A stretch of DNA of 64,000 nucleotides from Aurantiacibacter gangjinensis. GTDB lineage: Bacteria; Pseudomonadota; Alphaproteobacteria; Sphingomonadales; Sphingomonadaceae. A program made the translations under genes and the position numbers. Numbering within the stretch: position 1 is the stretch's first letter; each line of letters begins with the position of its first letter. The notes beneath the pieces were generated by a model. That model had not been told where the DNA came from, ran no database searches, and worked only from the letters and a program-made list of their open reading frames with translations. Below are positions 55,471 through 63,034 of this stretch, piece after piece. The stretch lies in NCBI RefSeq assembly GCF_001886695.1, contig NZ_CP018097.1:1259001-1323000 (forward strand), given 5' to 3'.

Positions 55471-56885
55471 AGGCCACAAACCCGCGCACCGGCAAGGCGG
55501 ATTACGAGTTTGCCACGGACACTCCCGATAGCGTGGCGGAAGCGGCGCGAGAGCTGCGCGACAGGCAGGGCGCGTGGGAAGCGATGGGCGTTTCCGCCCG
55601 TGCCAAAGTTCTGTTGCGGTTGGCCGATCTTGTCGAGGCAAACGAGCAGGCCATTTTCGATGCGCTTGCCATCGATACGGGCCGCCGCGCCATCGCGCGT
55701 ATGGAAGTGCAGGGGTTGGCGCGCAATTGCCGCCGCTGGGCAGCGCGCGCGCCGGAGCTGATGGACGGTCTGCCGCGCGATGCAACGCCATCGCTGACGC
55801 CGGGCGTCGAGATCGTGCCGGAGTTCTCCGCTTTTCCGCTATTCGGCGCCATCGCGCCTTGGAACTTTCCGATCCTGCTGAGCCATATCGACGCCGTGCC
55901 CGCGCTGATGGCGGGCTGCGCCGCGCTGGTGAAGCCGAGCGAAGTCACCCCGCGCTTCGTCGAGCCGATGCGCGATGTGCTGGCACAGCTTCCCGAGCTG
56001 CCGCTGCGCTACGTGATGGGCGGTCCGGAGGTGGGGCAGGCGCTGATCGCCCATGTCGATTATGTCTGTTTCACCGGCAGCACGGAGACAGGCCGCAAGG
56101 TGGCGGAGGCCGCGGCGCGCGCGCTGATCCCGGCCAATCTCGAACTGGGCGGCAAGGACCCGATGATCGTGACCGCCAGCGCGGACCCGGCATGGGCGGC
56201 GAATGTGGCGCTGCGATCCAGCGTCGTGGCGACTGGGCAGGCCTGCCAGTCCATCGAACGCATCTATGTTGCGCGCGAGGTAGCGGACCCGTTCCTCGAT
56301 GCGCTGGTCGCAGGGGCGGAGACGGTGACGCTCACCCATCCCGATCCCGGAAGCGGCCATCTGGGGCCGTTCATTTTTCCCGCGCAGGCGGAGAAGATTG
56401 CCGCGCAGATTGCCGACGCTAGAGCGGGCGGAGCCAAGGTGCTGACTGGCGGGGAGGTTGAGCGGCTGGGTGGCGGCGCTTACCTGCGCCCGACGATCCT
56501 CACCGATGTGACGCCTGACATGGCCGTCATACGCGAAGAGACGTTCGGTCCGGTTTTGCCGGTGACGGTGTTCGACACGCTGGACGATGCCATCGCCATG
56601 GCAAACGACAGCACTTATGGCCTTTCCGCCGCCGTGCTGGCGGGCAGCATGGAGGAAGCGGCGGCCATCGGCTCGCAGCTGGAGGCGGGTGCGATTTCGC
56701 TGCAGGACGGCGCGCTTACCAGCATGGTGGGCGATGCGACGAACCACTCTCGCGGGAAATCCGGGCTCGGGCCGAGCCGCATGGGCGATGAAGGTTTCCT
56801 GCGATTCTTGCGCCGCAAGGCACTGATCCGGCAGACCGGGCAGGCGGCGCCTATCGATGCCTTTGCCGAAGGCCCGCCGCAATGA
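55467..56885 (+). CDS. NAD(P)-dependent aldehyde dehydrogenase
   Basis: 472 residues, overlapping the previous gene by ATGA. All family marks are present: 'IAPWNFPIL' (cofactor pocket), 'FTGSTETGRKVAEAA', E226 in 'NLELGGKDP' and the catalytic C260 in 'GQACQSIERIY', then 'EETFGPVLPVTVF'. It resembles succinate-semialdehyde-type dehydrogenases. It probably oxidises an aldehyde produced earlier in the pathway. The next gene overlaps by ATGA. Confidence 0.94.
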   Translation: MKATNPRTGKADYEFATDTPDSVAEAARELRDRQGAWEAMGVSARAKVLLRLADLVEANEQAIFDALAIDTGRRAIARMEVQGLARNCRRWAARAPELMDGLPRDATPSLTPGVEIVPEFSAFPLFGAIAPWNFPILLSHIDAVPALMAGCAALVKPSEVTPRFVEPMRDVLAQLPELPLRYVMGGPEVGQALIAHVDYVCFTGSTETGRKVAEAAARALIPANLELGGKDPMIVTASADPAWAANVALRSSVVATGQACQSIERIYVAREVADPFLDALVAGAETVTLTHPDPGSGHLGPFIFPAQAEKIAAQIADARAGGAKVLTGGEVERLGGGAYLRPTILTDVTPDMAVIREETFGPVLPVTVFDTLDDAIAMANDSTYGLSAAVLAGSMEEAAAIGSQLEAGAISLQDGALTSMVGDATNHSRGKSGLGPSRMGDEGFLRFLRRKALIRQTGQAAPIDAFAEGPPQ

Positions 56886-57343
56886 GCAACCGCGCCGCCC
56901 TGCGCGCTGCCATGCCGGCCATGTTCGCGCATGAAGGCTGGTGGGATGGGTGGTATCGCGACGTCGACACGGGCGGAAAGCTGATCGACGAACGCCGCGT
57001 GAAGACGCATTGCGAGTTCCCCGATGCGGGCGAGTGGCACTACATCCAGCACAACTGGCTTAGCTGGGCCGACGGGCGCGAAGCGACTTACGAATTCGGC
57101 GGGCGGCTGGATGGCGAACGACTGCGCTGGAAGACCGACCGTTTCGACGGATATGGTTGGCAGACGCATGAGGATACGATCATGCTGCGGCTCGACCGGC
57201 TGGATGTGCCGGGCGCTTATTACATCGAGAGCATCAATGTCGCGCCGGGCGGCCAGAAACGCGCGCGAACCTGGCAGTGGTTCAACGCCGATGGTCCGTG
57301 GAAGCGCACGCTGTGCGATGAATGGAAGATAGAGGCGCCTTAG
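56882..57343 (+). CDS. DUF3598-like (calycin-type) protein, paralogue of 51012-51560
   Basis: 153 residues. It starts 'MPAMFAHEGWWDGWYRDVD', closely parallel to the paralogue's 'MPLLARHEGVWDGVYSYF', and continues with 'HYIQHNWLSWADGREATYEF' and 'RARTWQWFNADGPWKRTLC'. A single small beta-barrel is expected, with no signal peptide. Overlaps aldH by ATGA and converges on the next gene with a 4-base overlap. Confidence 0.72.
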   Translation: MSNRAALRAAMPAMFAHEGWWDGWYRDVDTGGKLIDERRVKTHCEFPDAGEWHYIQHNWLSWADGREATYEFGGRLDGERLRWKTDRFDGYGWQTHEDTIMLRLDRLDVPGAYYIESINVAPGGQKRARTWQWFNADGPWKRTLCDEWKIEAP

Positions 57344-58062
57344 CGCTCCAGCTCGACCAGCTCGTAGCGGTTCATCATGTAGCCGTCGATCGCACCGTAA
57401 ACGAGGATGCTGTCCTCATCCGCCGTCACCCACATGTCGAAGTCGGGATGGCGCTCCCCGCCCATGCCGGCATCGCTCTCGTCCACATAGCGGTAGCGGC
57501 GACAGGCGAAGGTGCCGGCAGCCACCGTCTTTTGCTCCTCGCCGACGTATTCCATCACCATCTCGACTTCGGCGAGCTGCGGCGGGGTGGCACCGCGATG
57601 GTCGGGGGAGGGCAGCCAGAAGCGCAATCTGCGCCGGTGCGGGCCCTGTCGCACATCCATCAGCCTTGTGGTGAACCCGTCGCCCGCCACCGGATGCGTG
57701 CCGAATGCGTCGAACGTGCCCGCATCGCGTTTTTCCGAATGCCGTCCGATGGCGGGGCCATGGCTCTCGCATTCCACCATCCCTTCAGTAGGGTCGTAAT
57801 GCATCCAGCCGGAGCCGAGAAATTCGTCGCCCAGCGTCAGGTGTACGAGAAGGTTTTGCGGCATGCGGTCGGGGCCGATATGCAGGGTGATGTCGCGCAG
57901 CACGGCAGGGTCCGGCTCCTCGATCTCGCAGCGGGCCCGCAAGATGGTGCTGCCATCGCCGTGATGGGTGAACGTGAACCACTCACGCCCCCGCTCGGCT
58001 CCCTCCATCCCCGGCTTCTGCGAGGTGTAGAGGATTTTGCCCGAGACGGTGCGGTGCTGCAT
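57340..58062 (-). CDS. Conserved hypothetical protein, probable beta-barrel
   Basis: 240 residues, no signal peptide, alternating beta-strand pattern ('MQHRTVSGKILYTSQK', 'TFACRRYRYVDES', 'DFDMWVTADEDSILVYGAIDGYM'). The end resembles DUF3108/DUF6134-type proteins, but I cannot assign it with confidence. Last gene of the operon entering from the right edge; its start overlaps the nitrilase-like stop (TGATG-type junction). Confidence 0.65.
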   Translation of the reverse strand: MQHRTVSGKILYTSQKPGMEGAERGREWFTFTHHGDGSTILRARCEIEEPDPAVLRDITLHIGPDRMPQNLLVHLTLGDEFLGSGWMHYDPTEGMVECESHGPAIGRHSEKRDAGTFDAFGTHPVAGDGFTTRLMDVRQGPHRRRLRFWLPSPDHRGATPPQLAEVEMVMEYVGEEQKTVAAGTFACRRYRYVDESDAGMGGERHPDFDMWVTADEDSILVYGAIDGYMMNRYELVELER

Positions 58063-59120
58063 CAGATCAGGCCGGCCTTGTCGAGCCGCGCGATCACCTC
58101 TTCCTGCGCGCGGCGAAAATAGTCGCGATCAGGCAGTTGCGGCGTGCCATCGCCCATCATGCCGTTTGCGCGGTGGAATGCCTCGGCGCTCGCAGCATAG
58201 GCATCGGCGAAGAGGCCGGGCCGCTGGCGGGCGAGGCTGTTGATCATCGCAGGCGTGCGCCGCGCCTTGCGAAGGGCCGCAATGTCCAGCGTGGCGAAGG
58301 CTGTGAACGTCTCGCCCGAAAGCGCCTGCGACATCAGCTTGCCGCGATAATCCACGACGCGGCTGTTTCCGTCCGCCGAGGCGAGCGGCAGCCCGCCGCC
58401 CTCGATCCCGGCTGTGTTGGCGGAAACGACATAGGCCATGTTCTCGAATGCGCGCGCCTGCTTCGCGATGTCTTTCGGGGTGGACAGGGGCGACCCGACT
58501 TCGGAAGAGGAATGCACCAGCACTTCCGCACCGCGCAAGGCCAGGATGCGAGCGATTTCGGGATAGAGGATTTCCTCCGATGCCACCGCACCGATGCGTC
58601 CGATCTCCGTATCGGCGACGGGGAAGATCGCATCCGCGCCGTAATGGTCGAGATAGGCGTCCCACACATCGTGCGGGCTCGGCGCGAACATGGAAATCAG
58701 GCGTCGATAGCGCAGCACGGTATTGCCAGAAGGGCCGACGAGGAAGCTGGTCTGGAAATAGAAATCAGGGAAATGCGGGTCGCGCTCATAGGCATTGCCC
58801 GCGATGTGCATGCCCAGCCGCTGCGCCATCGCGCCCAGCGCATCGTATTCCGGCCCGTCCGAATTCCAGCCCACCTTGGCTGCGAAGTCGGCCAGCGAAA
58901 TGCGCCCCGGGTAGGAGGTAAACAGATATTCCGGCAGCACGGCCAGCTTCACCGGCTCCCCGCCATATTGCGTAATGAATATCGACGATGTGCGGATTTG
59001 CATTTCGACACTGTCGATATGCGCCAGCATGGCGGCGCGCGCCTCGTCATCGGGCAAGTGGCTGATATTGCGGGCCGTCAGCTGCATGGCGACGGCTGCG
59101 TATGGGGCTGGTGTTGTCAT
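58062..59120 (-). CDS. Nitrilase-superfamily protein with Ser in place of the catalytic Cys
   Basis: 352 residues from ATG 59120 (a TTG 9 bases upstream is less likely). Carbon-nitrogen hydrolase fold: catalytic Glu E64 in 'AVLPEYLFT' is kept. The usual Lys is Arg (R140 in 'RYRRLIS') and the nucleophile region reads 'IGAVASEEILYPEIAR', with S181 where the family has Cys. The rest of the fold ('ALRGAEVLVHSSSE', 'ARAFENMAYVVSAN') looks intact, so the change is not from decay. It may be a non-hydrolytic binding protein or use altered chemistry. Confidence 0.85.
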   Translation of the reverse strand: MTTPAPYAAVAMQLTARNISHLPDDEARAAMLAHIDSVEMQIRTSSIFITQYGGEPVKLAVLPEYLFTSYPGRISLADFAAKVGWNSDGPEYDALGAMAQRLGMHIAGNAYERDPHFPDFYFQTSFLVGPSGNTVLRYRRLISMFAPSPHDVWDAYLDHYGADAIFPVADTEIGRIGAVASEEILYPEIARILALRGAEVLVHSSSEVGSPLSTPKDIAKQARAFENMAYVVSANTAGIEGGGLPLASADGNSRVVDYRGKLMSQALSGETFTAFATLDIAALRKARRTPAMINSLARQRPGLFADAYAASAEAFHRANGMMGDGTPQLPDRDYFRRAQEEVIARLDKAGLI

Positions 59121-59121
59121 C

Positions 59122-60678
59122 TTAGTCAAGGCCTAACGAGCCGGGATTCATCCGTCCATCGGGATCGAGCTCGCGCTTGATCGCCAGCAACAGCGCGTCG
59201 GCGCGCGGGTCCAGGCTGTCGCGATAGCGATAGGTGCGCCCGATCTGGAAATGGCTGGCGCCATGCTCGTAGAACAGGTTCACGATGCGCAGCTTGATAG
59301 CCTGCACGGCTTTCCACGCTGGCGCGTTGCTATCGAGCACCGGCACCCGCGCACGGTGACCTGCCTCCATCGTCTGCTCGATCAGCGGATTGGCGGCATC
59401 GGGCCAGTAAAGGCACGGCTCCACGACCATGCCCGCGCCGCCGACTGCGGCGAAAAGGATGCCGTAATGGATGCCATGCGTGTTCATGCGCTCGGCCTCG
59501 TCAGCAAAAAGCTCGTCCAGCGCGTTGCAGAAGGTCGCAGCCTTGCTGTGCGGCAGAAGGCCGTGGATAGGCCCCCAGCGCTCGCCACCGGGGCCGAGGA
59601 TGGAGTTGAGCGGTCCAAACGGGTTGGCGCGTATGATCTTGGGGATGGTGTTTTCGACCTCCCGCCCGCCTTCGGCCAGCGCGATCTGCCGTGCAGCCTT
59701 GATATCGGTATCCGCCGCATTCTGGCTGCGCCCTTCCGCCAGCACATGCAGCGAATAATTCGCATCCTTCAGGAAGTCGCGCCCCGCAAGCGCCACACGC
59801 GCGCCTTCCTTCAGGCCTTTCAGGATTCCGCCCTGCTTGCGCATCATGCCGACAAGCTGCTTCGCATCGCTGGCCAGGCTATCGCGCTTCATGCGGATGG
59901 CATTGAGGTGCGGATCGAAGCCGAAGACTTCGCTCGCCAGTCCCATCCGCTCGATCTGGGAGGCGGTGGCGAGCAGCTGGTCGCGGCTGTCGAAGGCAAA
60001 GCTGGCATAAGCATTCGCTTCGGCCTCGCGCACCAGTTTCAGCGTTATTTCCGCCTTGATGCCCAGCGCGCCGGTATCGGCGAGGAAGAGGCCGACCATA
60101 TCGGGGCCGTAGGGGCGGGCGAAAGGCGCGCCGACATCCATCAGCGTGCCGTCCGCCAGCACCACTTCCAGCGCGAGGCAGCTCTCTACGGCAGTGCCGT
60201 GGCGGCCTGTGCCCCAGAAAATCGCATTCTGGCTCATGCCGCCGCCGATCACGGCTTTCAGGCCGGAAAGCGTGCCCCACATCGGCGTGCGCAGGCCCAG
60301 CGGTTGCAAGTGTTCGTAGAGTTTCGCCCATGTGCATCCCGCCTCCACGGTGACGTACGTGTCTTCCTCATTCACCTCGACGATCCGGTCGAGCGCGCCT
60401 GTATCGACCAGCACGGTACCCGGTTCGGTCTGTGTGTAGCCGCCGGTATAGCTCATGCCCCCGCCGCGCGGAGCGACAGCGTGGCCCGCGCGGGTGGCAG
60501 CGCCCACCGCGTCGGCCAGTTGCTGCTTTGTATGCGGGCGCACGACCGCGGCAAGGTCCGCCCCGCGCGAGAAGATATCGTGCGCGTAGAAGTCGAGACT
60601 GTCCGCATCGCTCAGCACTTCGGCGCCGGTGGCCGCCAGCGCTTCTGCAATGGATTGGTGGGCTAGCGTCGCCATCAT
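59122..60678 (-). CDS. VAO-type FAD-linked oxidoreductase (GlcD-like)
   Basis: 518 residues. FAD-binding PCMH domain at about 40-230 ('VVRPHTKQQLADAVGAA', 'APRGGGMSYTGGYTQ', 'GLKAVIGGGMSQNA') and a FAD-oxidase C-terminal domain ending 'DPDGRMNPGSLGL'. Relatives oxidise hydroxy acids, phenols or alcohols. Two adjacent ATGs (60678, 60675) follow AGGAG. It overlaps the MFS gene stop. A role in the first oxidation step of the pathway is inferred. Confidence 0.92.
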   Translation of the reverse strand: MMATLAHQSIAEALAATGAEVLSDADSLDFYAHDIFSRGADLAAVVRPHTKQQLADAVGAATRAGHAVAPRGGGMSYTGGYTQTEPGTVLVDTGALDRIVEVNEEDTYVTVEAGCTWAKLYEHLQPLGLRTPMWGTLSGLKAVIGGGMSQNAIFWGTGRHGTAVESCLALEVVLADGTLMDVGAPFARPYGPDMVGLFLADTGALGIKAEITLKLVREAEANAYASFAFDSRDQLLATASQIERMGLASEVFGFDPHLNAIRMKRDSLASDAKQLVGMMRKQGGILKGLKEGARVALAGRDFLKDANYSLHVLAEGRSQNAADTDIKAARQIALAEGGREVENTIPKIIRANPFGPLNSILGPGGERWGPIHGLLPHSKAATFCNALDELFADEAERMNTHGIHYGILFAAVGGAGMVVEPCLYWPDAANPLIEQTMEAGHRARVPVLDSNAPAWKAVQAIKLRIVNLFYEHGASHFQIGRTYRYRDSLDPRADALLLAIKRELDPDGRMNPGSLGLD

Positions 60679-61964
60679 GCCGCTCCTGTTACGGCTCGTG
60701 TCGGTTCCGCTCCCGGCGCGGGGAAATTGTCCGGATAGCGCCCGAGGAATAGCAGCATCGCGCCGCCTGCCACATACATGAAAATGGCCACCGTCAGCAT
60801 GGGGTCGTACGTGCCGTAAGTGTCGCGGACCCAGGCATAGACGATGGGCGAAAATGCGCTGGCAAGGCCGAAGGGCATGTACAGCATGCCGTAGATCTTG
60901 CCGTAATGCAGCATCCCGAAATAGCGGCTGGCGAGATAGGCGATAAGATCGCTTTCCGCACCCGCGGCAAAGCCCAGCAGGAAACCACCGATGGCCAGCG
61001 GCAGGAAGGCGGTATCGGTGCCGAGAAGCAGGTAGCTAGAAATGGCGGGCAGGCATAGCAGCGGGAAAGCGACATAGCCTGCCCAGAACCTGTCGAGCAG
61101 CATGCCGGTGATGATCCGCCCCGACAGGATGCCGATGCCCAGGATCGTCATCACATTGGCCGCAGCTGCGGTATCGAAGGAATGGTCCGCCAGGATCGGC
61201 ACCATGTTGATGAATGCGCCGCCAAAAGCAAAGGCAATGGTGAGGATGGAGAACCAGATCAGCCAGAAGCGATAGTCGCGCAGTGCGGTTTTCAGGTCGA
61301 CGCCTGTGACCGTACCGGCCTTGCCGCCCACCGCGTCAGGCCGCTCCTCTGGCAACGGCTCGCGGAAAAAGATGATGCCCAGGGGCAGGGCGACGAGCAA
61401 AGGCAGGCCTGCGATAATCAGGAACATGCCGCGCCAACCGTAATTCCCGATGGCCCACGATGCGATCTGCGGGATGACCATGGCGGCGATGCTGGTGCCC
61501 ATCAGCAGGATGCCCAGCGCGAGCCCCTTGTTCTTGAAGAACCACATATTGATCGCGCGGCTCCAGGTGACGGGTGTGGAGCCGATGCCGACCAGGCCGA
61601 TCACCACCCAAAGGCCGTAGTAAATGTAGAGAGTCGTGGCGCTGCGTTCTGTCGGCGTCAGCGCCACAGCAGCGAAGGCTACACCGAAGGCGGCCAGCGA
61701 TGCCAGTGCCACTTTGCGCACGCCGTAACGGTCCGCCATCCAGCCGAAGGCGGGGGCCAGCAGCGATGCGATGATGCCGAAAATCGTGATGGGCAAGAAG
61801 ATCTGCGTGCGCGACCAGCCGAACTCCTCCATCAGCGGCTCGACAGTGAAGCCGACCACGTTGAAGGGGATGGGCGATGCGCCGAAGGCCACGCCCAGCA
61901 CGGATACGAGCAGCACTTTCCAGCCGAGGCCGAATTCGCTGCGCTGCTTTGGAGCTGTCGCCAT
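60675..61964 (-). CDS. MFS transporter
   Basis: 429 residues with twelve predicted membrane helices. The typical loop between helices 2 and 3 is present ('GWMADRYGVRKV'), and 'FGWSRTQIFLPITIFG' places it near the oxalate/formate or monocarboxylate-type MFS carriers. It probably imports the substrate or an organic-acid intermediate across the inner membrane, working with the TonB receptor upstream in the same operon. Confidence 0.92.
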   Translation of the reverse strand: MATAPKQRSEFGLGWKVLLVSVLGVAFGASPIPFNVVGFTVEPLMEEFGWSRTQIFLPITIFGIIASLLAPAFGWMADRYGVRKVALASLAAFGVAFAAVALTPTERSATTLYIYYGLWVVIGLVGIGSTPVTWSRAINMWFFKNKGLALGILLMGTSIAAMVIPQIASWAIGNYGWRGMFLIIAGLPLLVALPLGIIFFREPLPEERPDAVGGKAGTVTGVDLKTALRDYRFWLIWFSILTIAFAFGGAFINMVPILADHSFDTAAAANVMTILGIGILSGRIITGMLLDRFWAGYVAFPLLCLPAISSYLLLGTDTAFLPLAIGGFLLGFAAGAESDLIAYLASRYFGMLHYGKIYGMLYMPFGLASAFSPIVYAWVRDTYGTYDPMLTVAIFMYVAGGAMLLFLGRYPDNFPAPGAEPTRAVTGAA

Positions 61965-61968
61965 GGTC

Positions 61969-63030
61969 TTATTCGCTTTCCGGGTGTGAGAAGAATTCTG
62001 TCAGGCTGCCGTCGGGATCGCGCACGGCCATGATGTCGACCGTGCCGAGGCCGGAGATTGTCACGTCTGTGCCTTCATAGGCAATGGCAATCCCATTCGC
62101 CTCCAGCATGGCGCGGTAGCCGGCGAGGTCGCGCACGGGGTATCGCACGGAGAGATGGCCGAGATTGGGCTGGCTGGCGCGTTCGGAGTGATTATGGCCG
62201 GTGAAACCTGTAATCTGCATCACCTCTACTCGGCCCGTCTCGCCGGGCTGGGGGTGCAATGCGGTGGCGGCGCGAATGACATCCGGCGTCAGGTTGAGCG
62301 GAATGCCGAAATTGGAAAAGGCGGGCTCGTCCGGTTCGCTGGTCGCGTCGAACAGCACGCCGAAGCCGAGGCTGTCTGCGTAGAAAGCGCGCGATGCTTC
62401 CCGGTCGCGGACCATGCGCATGGAATTGAAGCCTTGGCTGATTGCGCCCAGCGGAAAGCCGGTGAACTCGGGCGTGATCCGCTCATAGACAGCAATGTTG
62501 AGGCCATGCGGGCCTTGCAGCACCACGTTGCGCAGGTCGGATGCGCCGAATTGGAAGCGGATCGGCGGGCTTTCCGCCCACCAGCCGAGATCGAGCGCCG
62601 CTTCGTAAAGCGAGGGCACATCGTCGCTGCGGACCATCATGGAATAGATGCCGCCCGTGTCCCACGCCCGTGCGGCAGGCCGGATGGGTTCCTGATCGAC
62701 GCCGGAAAAGCGCACGAAACGGATGCACCCAATATCGGCTTGCGGGGCACACCAGCGCTCGAAGCGGGCGGATGCTTCAGAGCCCAGTTCCCAATAATCC
62801 AGCTCTGTGCGGTCGACCTCGCCCGATACCACCAGCCGCCAATTCCCCGCCTCGCGGAACAGCACGGTGGCAGGTTCGAACTCGGCCACCGAGACGACAG
62901 CATCGGTCCAAGGCTCCACCCCGTAATCCGCCGCATCCTGTGCCGCGGCAGGCGCAGACATGAAGGCGGCCAAAAGGAAGCCGGCCCCTGCGCATGACAG
63001 GGACCGGCCGGAGATGGAGGATCTATTCAC
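61969..63030 (-). CDS. Exported protein with two VOC domains
   Basis: 353 residues from GTG 63030, which gives a normal signal peptide (hydrophobic core, cleavage near 'APAAAQ', residue about 30). An ATG at 63057 would overlap the receptor gene by 23 bases and lengthen the signal. The mature part has VOC-like halves at about 40-180 and 190-350 ('FNSMRMVRDREASRAFYADSLGFGVLF', in parts; 'IMAVRDPDGSLTEFF'). Probably periplasmic. It follows the TonB receptor directly and may bind or act on the incoming compound. Confidence 0.85.
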   Translation of the reverse strand: MNRSSISGRSLSCAGAGFLLAAFMSAPAAAQDAADYGVEPWTDAVVSVAEFEPATVLFREAGNWRLVVSGEVDRTELDYWELGSEASARFERWCAPQADIGCIRFVRFSGVDQEPIRPAARAWDTGGIYSMMVRSDDVPSLYEAALDLGWWAESPPIRFQFGASDLRNVVLQGPHGLNIAVYERITPEFTGFPLGAISQGFNSMRMVRDREASRAFYADSLGFGVLFDATSEPDEPAFSNFGIPLNLTPDVIRAATALHPQPGETGRVEVMQITGFTGHNHSERASQPNLGHLSVRYPVRDLAGYRAMLEANGIAIAYEGTDVTISGLGTVDIMAVRDPDGSLTEFFSHPESE

Positions 63031-63034
63031 GATC

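Noticed and set aside
60725-60740. Third copy of the palindrome ('AATTGTCCGGATA')
   Set aside because: Only one half matches and it lies inside the MFS coding sequence, so it is not counted as an operator.
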